Assembly: GCA_011523155.1 (NCBI GenBank)
Contig: WTHL01000288.1
Span: forward strand, 1 to 9,198
Origin: Synechococcus sp. PL34863bin_39
GTDB lineage: Bacteria > Cyanobacteriota > Cyanobacteriia > PCC-6307 > Cyanobiaceae
Reading direction: 5' to 3'
DNA: 9,198 nt
The position numbers were made by a program, and so were the translations under genes. Position 1 is the stretch's first letter, and the number at the start of each line of letters is the position of its first letter. Shown piece by piece: positions 1 to 6,470 of the stretch. The notes under the pieces were generated by a model. That model saw only the letters and a list, made by a program, of their open reading frames with translations. It ran no database searches and had not been told where the DNA came from.

Positions 1-31
1 TCACGATCCGGACGCCCTTGTTCTTGGCCAT
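1..31 (-). CDS. rpmG: 50S ribosomal protein L33, N-terminal fragment (cut by window edge)
   Basis: Read on the minus strand from the ATG at 31-29, the ten visible codons give MAKNKGVRIV, the characteristic N-terminus of cyanobacterial ribosomal protein L33, a small component of the large subunit. The rest of the gene lies beyond the left edge, so length and the Cys motifs cannot be checked. No Shine-Dalgarno sequence is evident just upstream. The gene is divergent from pheT across 140 bp. Identification rests on ten residues only, but they match the family well and alternative readings are unlikely. Confidence 0.82.
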   Translation of the reverse strand, partial: MAKNKGVRIV

Positions 32-75
32 AAAGGACGTTGCGCCGCAGTTGCGTAGCGAAGTGACAGCCACCA

Positions 76-103
76 AGTTTACAGATCGACCTTCCCCCTT
101 CAA
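76..103 (-). promoter_or_regulatory. Candidate sigma-70-type promoter for rpmG
   Basis: On the minus strand, TTGAAG (103-98) is followed by a 16-nt spacer and TAAACT (81-76). The -35 hexamer matches TTGACA at 4 of 6 positions, and the -10 fits the TANNNT pattern. Transcription would start near 69, leaving a leader of about 38 nt before the rpmG ATG. This is motif matching only, with no functional proof. I could not pick a convincing promoter for pheT in the same spacer. Confidence 0.28.
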
Positions 104-171
104 CCGAAGGCAGTTCCGCGTCCCCACCGCAGCGGCGCTTCGTAAGATTTGCAGCCTGTTCCATCGGTTTC

Positions 172-2643
172 ATGCGGGTTTCCCTCTCCTGGCTTCAGGA
201 CCTAGTCCAGGTGGAGGAGCCCGCCGAACAGCTTGCCGAGCGTCTGTCGATGGCAGGTTTTGAAGTTGATGCCCTCGACGATCTGACCCGTCTTGCTCAG
301 GGGGTCGTTGTTGGTCACGTTCTGGAACGGGAGAAACATCCCGATGCCGACAAGCTGAGTGTCTGCAAGGTTGATGTCGGAGCCGAGAACCCACTGCAGA
401 TCGTCTGCGGCGCCTCAAATGTGAGGGCGGGTATTCATGTACCCGTTGCCACGGTGGGTGCTGTGCTGCCTGCTGTCGGACTCACGATCAAATCTGGACA
501 GCTGAGGGGCGTTGCCAGTGAGGGCATGATCTGCTCCCTTGCGGAACTTGGCCAGTCCAGCGATGTCGACGGGATTGCGATCCTCGAGGACATCACGGAT
601 GAGATCCCTGCGCCGGGGACGCCTGCGGCTGGTCTTCTCGGTCTTGACGACACGGTGCTCGAGCTGGCGATCACGGCCAATCGCCCGGATGGCCTGTCGA
701 TGACAGGAATTGCCCGTGAGGTCGCCGCCCTGACAGGGGCTTCTCTCACCCTCCCGGAACTGCCTGCGCTCTCCAACACCGCGGAGCTGAATCCGGATGC
801 TGCCAGTCGTGAGGCGATGCAGGCAGGCGGTCTCTACGGCGTCACCGAGGTGACCGGGGTTGATGCGTCGCTTCCCTCCCCTGTCTGGCTGCGACGACGC
901 CTTGAGCGGGCTGGCATGAACAGCGTCAACGTGCTGGTCGATCTCACCAATCTCGTCATGCTCGAACAGGGTCAACCCCTGCATGCCTTCGACGCTGACG
1001 TCCTGGATCAGCTGTGCGGCGGGCCTGTGACTGCAGCTGATTTTGGCCTCCGACAGGCGACGGATGGCGAACTGTTCACGGGCCTTGATGGTCGTGAGCT
1101 GCGTCTTGATCCCCGAGCCCAGCTGGTGACCTGTCGCAACCATCCGATCGCCCTTGCCGGGGTGATCGGGAGTGAGGCCAGTGGGGTGAATTCCTCCACG
1201 ACGCGGATCTGGTTGGAGTCAGCGCTGTTCAGCCCCTCCGCGGTTCGCCAGACCAGCCGCTGCGGTGGTCTGCGAACGGAGGCCAGCAGCCGCTACGAGA
1301 AAGGATTGCCGCGGGATGTCACGCTCCCCGCAGCCCACCGGGCGATCGAACTGATCATCAGCACTCTTGGGGGCACCTCGGGGTCCACAAATGTCTGCGC
1401 CTCCAGGCTTGAACCTTCTGCCCCTCTGCAGCTCCGGCGTGTTGCCGTTCATCAGCTGCTCGGTCCCCTGCCGACTGACCAGGGGCCTGAAGACCTGGCT
1501 GATTCCGAGATCGAACGCTGTCTGACCGCCCTTGGCTGTGATCTCAAGAGTGCGGAGGATGGATGGTCGGTTGTCGTCCCCCCGTCCCGTCGGTGCGATC
1601 TGGTTCGTGAGGTGGATCTGATCGAAGAGGTCGCTCGGCTTGTTGGATTCGATCGCTTTGGCAGCCATCTGCCTGATCCCCTGGAGCCGGGACAACTCAC
1701 TGATCTCCAACAGGCGGAACGCCGTTTGCGCAATCTTCTCTGTGCCAGCGGTCTGCAGGAAGTCACCACCCTGTCCCTCACATCGCCTGAACCGGAGGCC
1801 AGTCCCGTAGGCGCGGAGACTCCGGAGCAGCGCATTGCGATCAGCAACCCACTTCTTGCCGAAACCAGTCACCTGCGCGCCAGCCTCTGGGAGGAGCATC
1901 TGCGCATCTGTCAGCGGAATCTCCAGGCGTCACAGCCAGGATGCTGGGTCTTCGAGATCGGCAACGTCTTCGCCAACTCCGGTGACGACATCACGCAGAC
2001 AGCCCGTTTGGGAGGAGTGATCTGTGCGGAGCGTCGCCTGGAACGCTGGACCAGCAGTGGAAAACCCGTGCGACCTGACTACTTCACAGCACGCGGTGCA
2101 CTGACACGGGTGTTCAGGGCATTGAAGCTGGAGGTCTCCGATCGTCCCCAAACGTCGGACGGCCGGCTGCACCCCGGGCGAAGTGCAGAGCTGGTTCTTG
2201 AGGGTCGGCCGATGGGTTGCTTCGGCCAGCTCCACCCTCTGCTCTGCGAGCAGTTTGATCTTCCTGATGAGACCTATCTGTTTGATCTCGACCTCAACAG
2301 GCTTCTGGATGCTGCGACCCGCAGCAATCGCTGGACACCATCGTTCAAACCGTTTGTGACGGTTCCTGCGATGGAACGCGATCTTGCTGTTGTGGTGCCG
2401 AAGGAGCAGCCCTGCGCCGATTTACTTCAGGCCATTCGCAAGGCCGGCAAGCCACTGTTGGAGAGTGTTGAACTGATCGATCGTTTTGAAGGTGGACAGC
2501 TTGCAGATTCGCTCTGCAGTCAGGCGTTCAGGCTTCGTTATCGCGGCAAGGACAACACCCTGACGGATGAGCAGCTGCAGCCCGTGCATGAAAAGGTGCG
2601 GGCCGCGTTGGTCAAGCAGTTCAAGGCTGAGCTTCGCAGTTGA
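172..2643 (+). CDS. pheT: Phenylalanine--tRNA ligase beta subunit
   Basis: This 823-residue protein is the beta chain of the cytosolic alpha2-beta2 phenylalanyl-tRNA synthetase. The alpha chain (PheS, not in the window) carries the aminoacylation site; the beta chain binds tRNA and edits mischarged Tyr-tRNA. The start MRVSLSWLQDLV is the family's usual N-terminus. Residues about 40-150 form the EMAPII-like OB-fold tRNA-binding domain, with the HPDADKLSVCKVDVG motif. The B3/B4 editing region follows, then a B5 DNA-binding-like domain with the segment REVDLIEEVARLVGFDRF. The C-terminal FDX-ACB anticodon-binding domain covers about 725-823, with a KDNTLTDEQ motif. Length is normal for bacterial PheT and no frameshift is seen. 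No clear ribosome binding site precedes the ATG, as is common in cyanobacteria. It converges on rlmD with 4 bp between stop codons. Confidence 0.98.
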   Translation: MRVSLSWLQDLVQVEEPAEQLAERLSMAGFEVDALDDLTRLAQGVVVGHVLEREKHPDADKLSVCKVDVGAENPLQIVCGASNVRAGIHVPVATVGAVLPAVGLTIKSGQLRGVASEGMICSLAELGQSSDVDGIAILEDITDEIPAPGTPAAGLLGLDDTVLELAITANRPDGLSMTGIAREVAALTGASLTLPELPALSNTAELNPDAASREAMQAGGLYGVTEVTGVDASLPSPVWLRRRLERAGMNSVNVLVDLTNLVMLEQGQPLHAFDADVLDQLCGGPVTAADFGLRQATDGELFTGLDGRELRLDPRAQLVTCRNHPIALAGVIGSEASGVNSSTTRIWLESALFSPSAVRQTSRCGGLRTEASSRYEKGLPRDVTLPAAHRAIELIISTLGGTSGSTNVCASRLEPSAPLQLRRVAVHQLLGPLPTDQGPEDLADSEIERCLTALGCDLKSAEDGWSVVVPPSRRCDLVREVDLIEEVARLVGFDRFGSHLPDPLEPGQLTDLQQAERRLRNLLCASGLQEVTTLSLTSPEPEASPVGAETPEQRIAISNPLLAETSHLRASLWEEHLRICQRNLQASQPGCWVFEIGNVFANSGDDITQTARLGGVICAERRLERWTSSGKPVRPDYFTARGALTRVFRALKLEVSDRPQTSDGRLHPGRSAELVLEGRPMGCFGQLHPLLCEQFDLPDETYLFDLDLNRLLDAATRSNRWTPSFKPFVTVPAMERDLAVVVPKEQPCADLLQAIRKAGKPLLESVELIDRFEGGQLADSLCSQAFRLRYRGKDNTLTDEQLQPVHEKVRAALVKQFKAELRS

Positions 2644-2647
2644 CCGA

Positions 2648-4024
2648 TCACGTCTGGCGCCTGAGAAGCGCCAGACATTCCAGGTGGGTTGTCTGGGGGA
2701 AAAAGTCAAACGGTTGGAGCACATCAAGGCTGTAGGGCCCCTCTGTGCTGAGTCTTTTCAAGTCCCTGGAGAGGGTCGCAGGGTCGCAACTCAGATAGGC
2801 CAGCCACTGGGGCGGGCAGTGGAGAATCTGATCCACCACATCCGGATCGAGGCCCTTGCGAGGAGGGTCGACAACAAGGGCTCCATGGTGTGGAAGGGCT
2901 TCAGCAAGCAGTGTCTTCACATCACCCGCCTTGAACTGCACCCGATCCAATTGATTGCGCTTCGCATTGTGACGGGCCTGATCAACGGAGGCCTGGTGCA
3001 GCTCGAGACCCAGCACGCGGTGACCCCTCGATGCAAGCGGCAACGCAATGGTTCCGATGCCGCAGTAGGCGTCAATCACGTTTGATGGCCCTGCACATTC
3101 CGTCAGCCAGGTGCACAGGGTCTCCACCGCAGCTTCTGCCCGTGGGGTGTTGACCTGGAAAAAGGTTGTGGTGCCAAGCATCAATGTGACACCCGCAAAG
3201 TGCTCCTCGATCTCTGCCTGTCCGGCCAGCACCTTGGTGCTCTCGCCAAGGACGCGATTGCTGCGTTTCGGTTGAAGGTTCAAGGTGACTCCCTTCACCT
3301 GCGGCCAGCGATCCATCCAGCGCTTCGCCATGGACCGGAGGTCAACGAGCTCCTCAGTGCTGCTGATCAGGGAAATCAGAACATCACCGGTTCTGACTCC
3401 GAGTCTCAGACCGAGATGGCGGAGGCCATCACCTTGATGCAGGTCGGAATCTGCAGGCCATCCAGACAGGTCCAGATCGCGCTTGATCGGTGCAATGAGT
3501 TCATCGAGTCGAGGATCGAGAACCGGGCAGCGGTTCATGTTCACGATCCTGTGGGACCCCCGTCGGTAGTAACCCAGCCGCAGCTTTCCCTCTCCATCCC
3601 TGTGGAGAGGAATCAGCGCCCTGTTCCTGTAGCCGAAGCCGTGGTCGCCCGTGGGTTCCAGTGGCGATGGCGGCTGCGCAATGCCACCGATTTTTGAGAG
3701 CGACGTGGTGAGTTGCCGTTGTTTCCAGCGTTCCTGGCTTGTGTCTTCGAGATGTTGGAGTGTGCAGCCGCCGCAGTCGTTGGCGAGAATGCAAGGTGGT
3801 CTGCGCGCATCAACTGCCGGCAGCAGAGACTCGGTGCGTCTCGCGAACCAGCGTGATCGTTTGCGCTGCTGTAATTGGACCTTCGCCACTTCACCCGGCA
3901 GGAGCGAAGGCACAACGATCACCCAGTTCTGCCATCGCGCAATTCCATTGCCATGCAGATCCAGGTCGTCCCCGGTCACGGTGATCACCAGTCCCGGTAC
4001 GGGATCGTGGACGGTTTTGGCCAT
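2648..4024 (-). CDS. rlmD: 23S rRNA (uracil-5-)-methyltransferase, RlmD/RumA type
   Basis: This 458-residue protein is an iron-sulfur, SAM-dependent enzyme that makes 5-methyluridine in 23S rRNA, by family analogy at U1939. An N-terminal TRAM RNA-binding domain covers about residues 8-65. The [4Fe-4S] ligands are visible as C78, C84, C87 and C166, with the spacing of E. coli RlmD. The methyltransferase domain has the SAM loop DAYCGIG (318-324), the NPPR-like segment VDPPRKG (385-391), the catalytic nucleophile Cys in LSCDP (C413) and the general-base Glu in HLEC (E449). The ATG at 4024 gives the expected length. It diverges from apcD over 80 bp and converges on pheT. The paralogues RlmC, RlmCD and TrmA share this fold. 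The four-Cys cluster and TRAM domain favour RlmD or RlmCD, and the exact target base is inferred. Confidence 0.93.
   Translation of the reverse strand: MAKTVHDPVPGLVITVTGDDLDLHGNGIARWQNWVIVVPSLLPGEVAKVQLQQRKRSRWFARRTESLLPAVDARRPPCILANDCGGCTLQHLEDTSQERWKQRQLTTSLSKIGGIAQPPSPLEPTGDHGFGYRNRALIPLHRDGEGKLRLGYYRRGSHRIVNMNRCPVLDPRLDELIAPIKRDLDLSGWPADSDLHQGDGLRHLGLRLGVRTGDVLISLISSTEELVDLRSMAKRWMDRWPQVKGVTLNLQPKRSNRVLGESTKVLAGQAEIEEHFAGVTLMLGTTTFFQVNTPRAEAAVETLCTWLTECAGPSNVIDAYCGIGTIALPLASRGHRVLGLELHQASVDQARHNAKRNQLDRVQFKAGDVKTLLAEALPHHGALVVDPPRKGLDPDVVDQILHCPPQWLAYLSCDPATLSRDLKRLSTEGPYSLDVLQPFDFFPQTTHLECLALLRRQT
2652..2676. terminator. 9-bp hairpin at the pheT/rlmD convergence, possible terminator without U-tract
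   Basis: GTCTGGCGC (2652-2660) pairs perfectly with GCGCCAGAC (2668-2676) around a 7-nt loop. The stem begins 8 nt after the pheT stop codon and lies inside the last codons of rlmD (encoding LRRQT). Neither side has a run of T, so it is not a canonical intrinsic terminator. Its position suggests it ends or protects the 3' end of the pheT transcript. The same bases must also encode the RlmD C-terminus. Confidence 0.45.
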
Positions 4025-4057
4025 TGCAAAGGCGTTACACCCAAGCCGCCGACGGCG

Positions 4058-4083
4058 ATGACAGGGCCCGGGAGCACTAAACT
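4058..4083 (+). promoter_or_regulatory. apcD: Weak candidate promoter for apcD
   Basis: In the 80-bp rlmD/apcD divergent spacer, ATGACA (4058-4063, 5 of 6 to the -35 consensus) is followed after 14 nt by TAAACT (4078-4083, TANNNT type). The spacing is shorter than the usual 16-18 nt, so the -10-like element may work without this -35. The leader before the apcD ATG at 4105 would be only about 15 nt. A weak AGG lies four bases ahead of that ATG. Confidence 0.22.
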
Positions 4084-4104
4084 CACCTCAGCATGCCAGG
4101 CCTC

Positions 4105-4599
4105 ATGAGCGTTGTTCGGGATCTGATTCTCCAGGCCGATGACGATCTTCGCTATCCCACCAGTGGTGAATTGCGCTCCATGGTCGATTTCCTCGACCAG
4201 GGTGCCGTTCGTCTTGCCGTGGTTCGCATCCTCACGGACAACGAGAAGAAAATCGTTGATGAATCCGCAAAACAACTGTTCAGTCGAAAGCCTGAATACG
4301 TCGCTCCCGGCGGCAACGCCTATGGCCAGAAGCAGCGTGCCCAGTGTCTCCGCGATTACAGCTGGTACCTCCGCCTGGTCACCTACGGCGTCCTTGCCGG
4401 CAGTACCGAAATGATCCAGAACATCGGTCTGGTTGGTGCCCGTGAGATGTACAACAGTCTCGGCGTTCCCATGGCCGGCATGGTTGAGGCCATGAAGACG
4501 ATGCGCGAGGCCTCCCTGTTGTTGTTGTCGGATGACCAGCAGATGCTGGCATCTCCCTATTTTGATTTTCTGATTCAGGGCATGCAGACGCCAACCTGA
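4105..4599 (+). CDS. apcD: Allophycocyanin alpha-B subunit, phycobilisome terminal emitter
   Basis: This 164-residue phycobiliprotein replaces one ordinary ApcA in the phycobilisome core. It carries a red-shifted phycocyanobilin that passes energy to the photosystems, particularly photosystem I. The ApcD signature is unmistakable: an MSVV start, ILQADDDLRYPTSGELRS, DNEKKIVD, GGNAYGQ and CLRDYSWYLRLVTYGVLAG. The chromophore-binding Cys is C81 (AQCLRDY), the equivalent of the family's thioether site. Known ApcD proteins are about 161 residues, so length is normal. I chose ATG 4105, because MSVV is the conserved start, over the in-frame ATG at 4093, which would add MPGL. The gene stands alone, divergent from rlmD and followed by a strong terminator, so it is monocistronic. 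The apcA/apcB genes are not nearby. Confidence 0.97.
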   Translation: MSVVRDLILQADDDLRYPTSGELRSMVDFLDQGAVRLAVVRILTDNEKKIVDESAKQLFSRKPEYVAPGGNAYGQKQRAQCLRDYSWYLRLVTYGVLAGSTEMIQNIGLVGAREMYNSLGVPMAGMVEAMKTMREASLLLLSDDQQMLASPYFDFLIQGMQTPT

Positions 4600-4623
4600 A
4601 TTCGTGATCCCAATCCAGCTCAG

Positions 4624-4646
4624 CCGGCCATCGGGCCGGTTTTTTT
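4624..4646 (+). terminator. Rho-independent terminator of apcD
   Basis: CCGGCC (4624-4629) pairs with GGCCGG (4634-4639) around an ATCG loop, followed directly by seven T (4640-4646). It begins 24 nt after the apcD stop codon. The stem is flanked by T only on the downstream side, so it acts on plus-strand transcription. Confidence 0.93.
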
Positions 4647-5377
4647 GTATCTCTGCCGTCTCAATCTAGTCCAGTAGCTAGCCTCGAAATGTGTCTTGCG
4701 CGCGACAAGCGGTATCGTTTTGGTGTCCCTGCCTAAGCGCTTCAAGCTCTCTTCGTTTCTTCGTGGATCAGGCACCAATCCCGCCAAGAGCAAAGTGGTC
4801 TCTTTTGAGACCACTGATGAATCGCATTTGAGATGCCTGCATCAGCTGTTCAGATTCGCCTGGGCCTCATGGAGGCTGGTCCACAGTTTCGATTGCGTAT
4901 CTGTGTCTACAGCAGGTACGCAGGCTTGCATTTGATTGGTATCACAGGGTTTTTGCGCGCCTTTCGCCGAGCTGGACACAGTGTGTGAGCGTGGTGGACG
5001 CACCTTCGCTTTTGTATCGCGTGTTCGATCTGCTTCCAGGCCTCAGTCTCTGGCATCACTCGGCGTTGGATCGATCTTGATGCTCCGGCATTGATTCTCA
5101 GATTTGTTGTGATGACGCTTCTGGAATGACGGAGTGTTGCTTAGGTGTGGGTGCAATGCGGATAGAAATGCACGAAAACGAATTGTTGTTCTAAATTTGG
5201 TCTCTTAGGTCTTGTTTCGGAATTGTTCTCAGACCTGCAATGTGTCTTGGGTGAGATGAAAGCGATCGCTGCGGTCTGATGTTGCCAGCTTCTTCCAGGG
5301 CGGAACCCTCCTCTCTGTTGTCTTGCCTGGGATCACCGATGAGACCAGGCCTGAATCCAGAGTGAGATGCATGGGAT
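4647..5377. other. 730-bp region without a convincing gene, between two converging 3' ends
   Basis: The stretch lies between the apcD terminator and the 3' end of the minus-strand J-domain gene, so neither neighbour needs it as a promoter. I see no tRNA, no CRISPR and no well-supported intact CDS. It holds perfect hairpins at 4794-4815 and 5350-5382, a 6-bp stem at 5207-5236, one GCGATCGC palindrome (5262-5269) and repeated GGTCT/AGACC words. Coding-like stretches occur in frames that change. From GTG 4723 a 70-residue frame runs to 4935, with an N-terminal part that reads like protein (SLPKRFKLSSFLRGSG). A different frame gives 51 residues from ATG 4833 to 4988. A third frame is open to about 5081. 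Possible explanations are a frameshifted gene remnant, a non-coding RNA, or neutral spacer. Confidence 0.6.
4794..4815. other. Perfect 9-bp hairpin with TTTT loop
   Basis: AGTGGTCTC (4794-4802) and GAGACCACT (4807-4815) are exact reverse complements separated by TTTT. No T-run follows on the plus strand. On the minus strand only a short, interrupted T-rich stretch follows (TTTGCTCTT). It is therefore not a good terminator. It could be a structural element of an RNA from this spacer or a protein-binding palindrome. Confidence 0.7.
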
Positions 5378-5382
5378 TCAGG
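5350..5382 (-). terminator. 9-bp hairpin spanning the stop codon of the J-domain gene
   Basis: CCTGAATCC (5350-5358) pairs exactly with GGATTCAGG (5374-5382) across a 15-nt loop. The right arm contains the gene's TGA (minus strand, 5380-5378) and part of its last codon. No T-run follows on the minus strand, so this is at best a 3'-end stabilising or inefficient terminator structure. Confidence 0.4.
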
Positions 5383-6445
5383 ATTTGTTCCGGTAGAGCT
5401 CACGCAGCATCTGATAAGCCTCGTTCACGCGCCGCATCGCCTCAGCGTCGCCCCCTGCATCGGGGTGGGTGGCCATGGCTTGCTGCTTGTAGCCCTCGCG
5501 GATTTCTTTGAGGGTGAGCGAGGCGCCTGCTGCGGTCGGCAGCTGCAGCAACTTGAGTGCTCCATGCACGGTCATCGTGCTTTCGAGGGTTTCGAAGGAG
5601 GTGACTTTTCGGCTGCGTTTGAATCGATTGACAAAGCGTCGGATCAGCGTCGGGATGCGATGGACCAGCTCAGAGGTGGCGTAGGGATCCTCAAGAACAC
5701 CGGCGACAACAATCACCTGATCAAAACGGGGATTCGCATTGATCCAACCAGGGCAGACGCGATTGATCATCAGGATCGTCTGCGACCAGGTGAACATCTT
5801 TCCCTCCGTTCCGTCGGCGTTCGGCCAGATGTCCCGAGCCAGCCATGTCATTGCAGCTTCCAGAACGGTCTCGCCAGCTTCTTTTCCGTAGAGGTTGATC
5901 CAGTGGTGTTCCACTGTTCGGCTGCTGTCGATCAGGACTTGCTCGTCAATGGTGGGGAGGAGCGGTGCGTCGGTGTTGCTCTGATGCCTGGTTGGTTTCA
6001 GGCTGTCTCGGATTTCCCCGGTGCGTTTCCTGACGAATCCCGGAAGATCGATGCCTCCCTTTGTGGCGCTGGCCCTCTCCTTCCGTGGCTGCGAAGGTGG
6101 CGGCTGCTGTGTGTCATGGACCAGCTCCAGCTCGCCGTTGCCGATCAGCACCAACGCACGTTCGTCATTGAATTGTGACGGCCTTTCCGTTGATGCAGGG
6201 CCAGCGTCGCCCTCCCGGTCATTGCCGAGCGGGTCATCCTCTCCATCGGTCGTCGACCCAGGATTCTGTTCAGGGAGTTCAGACAGCTCATCTTCAGCCT
6301 CAAAGATCTGCTCCAGCAGACGGGCCAGGCACTCGCCTCGTGCACGCATGGCCCATTCAAGCCTGAGCTCGTCAATTCTTTGGATCAGTGAGTCGGGGAG
6401 TTCGACGCTGATTCTTCGCCGACTGTCTGACTCAGGCGCTGTCAC
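5378..6445 (-). CDS. J-domain (DnaJ-like) protein with ribbon-helix-helix-like N-terminus
   Basis: This is a 355-residue protein. The C-terminal 60 or so residues (about 293-355) are a J domain, with the essential HPD tripeptide at 327-329 (ATHPDAGGD) and the following helix RRVNEAYQMLRELY. J domains stimulate the ATPase of an Hsp70 (DnaK). No Gly/Phe-rich linker or zinc-finger domain is present, so it is a class C J protein rather than DnaJ itself. Residues about 9-50 (RRRISVELPDSLIQRIDELR, then helix) resemble a CopG/Arc ribbon-helix-helix DNA-binding unit, followed by an acidic, disordered-looking stretch (about 50-95). The middle (165-285) is Trp-rich and unassigned. The start is GTG at 6445; no ATG fits the N-terminal domain better, and only a weak GAG precedes it. 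It lies 25 bp downstream of the DUF3370-like gene on the same strand, so the two are probably cotranscribed. The client is unknown. Confidence 0.85.
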   Translation of the reverse strand: MTAPESDSRRRISVELPDSLIQRIDELRLEWAMRARGECLARLLEQIFEAEDELSELPEQNPGSTTDGEDDPLGNDREGDAGPASTERPSQFNDERALVLIGNGELELVHDTQQPPPSQPRKERASATKGGIDLPGFVRKRTGEIRDSLKPTRHQSNTDAPLLPTIDEQVLIDSSRTVEHHWINLYGKEAGETVLEAAMTWLARDIWPNADGTEGKMFTWSQTILMINRVCPGWINANPRFDQVIVVAGVLEDPYATSELVHRIPTLIRRFVNRFKRSRKVTSFETLESTMTVHGALKLLQLPTAAGASLTLKEIREGYKQQAMATHPDAGGDAEAMRRVNEAYQMLRELYRNKS

Positions 6446-6470
6446 TCAACTCGGATCGTGCCGATCAAGC

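Noticed and set aside
415..1143. Long open frame on the minus strand inside pheT (242 codons), with others at 435-779 and 1219-1899
   Set aside because: They lie opposite a clearly conserved gene, their products are Arg/Gly/Ser-rich with no domain, and long antisense frames are expected in GC-rich codon use.
4093..4104. Alternative upstream ATG for apcD adding four residues
   Set aside because: The conserved ApcD start is MSVV, which corresponds to ATG 4105.
5262..5269. GCGATCGC palindrome (HIP1)
   Set aside because: This is a single copy. One occurrence in 9 kb of cyanobacterial DNA carries no weight for function or clade.
4647..5377. tRNA, 6S-like RNA, Yfr1-type RNA or CRISPR array in the long spacer
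   Set aside because: No cloverleaf with an acceptor end, no regularly spaced direct repeats, and no known Yfr1 core motif could be found by reading both strands.
5465..6178. 237-codon plus-strand open frame opposite the J-domain gene
   Set aside because: The minus-strand reading has a J domain with HPD and a coherent N-terminal domain; the plus-strand product has no recognisable motif and is a shadow.
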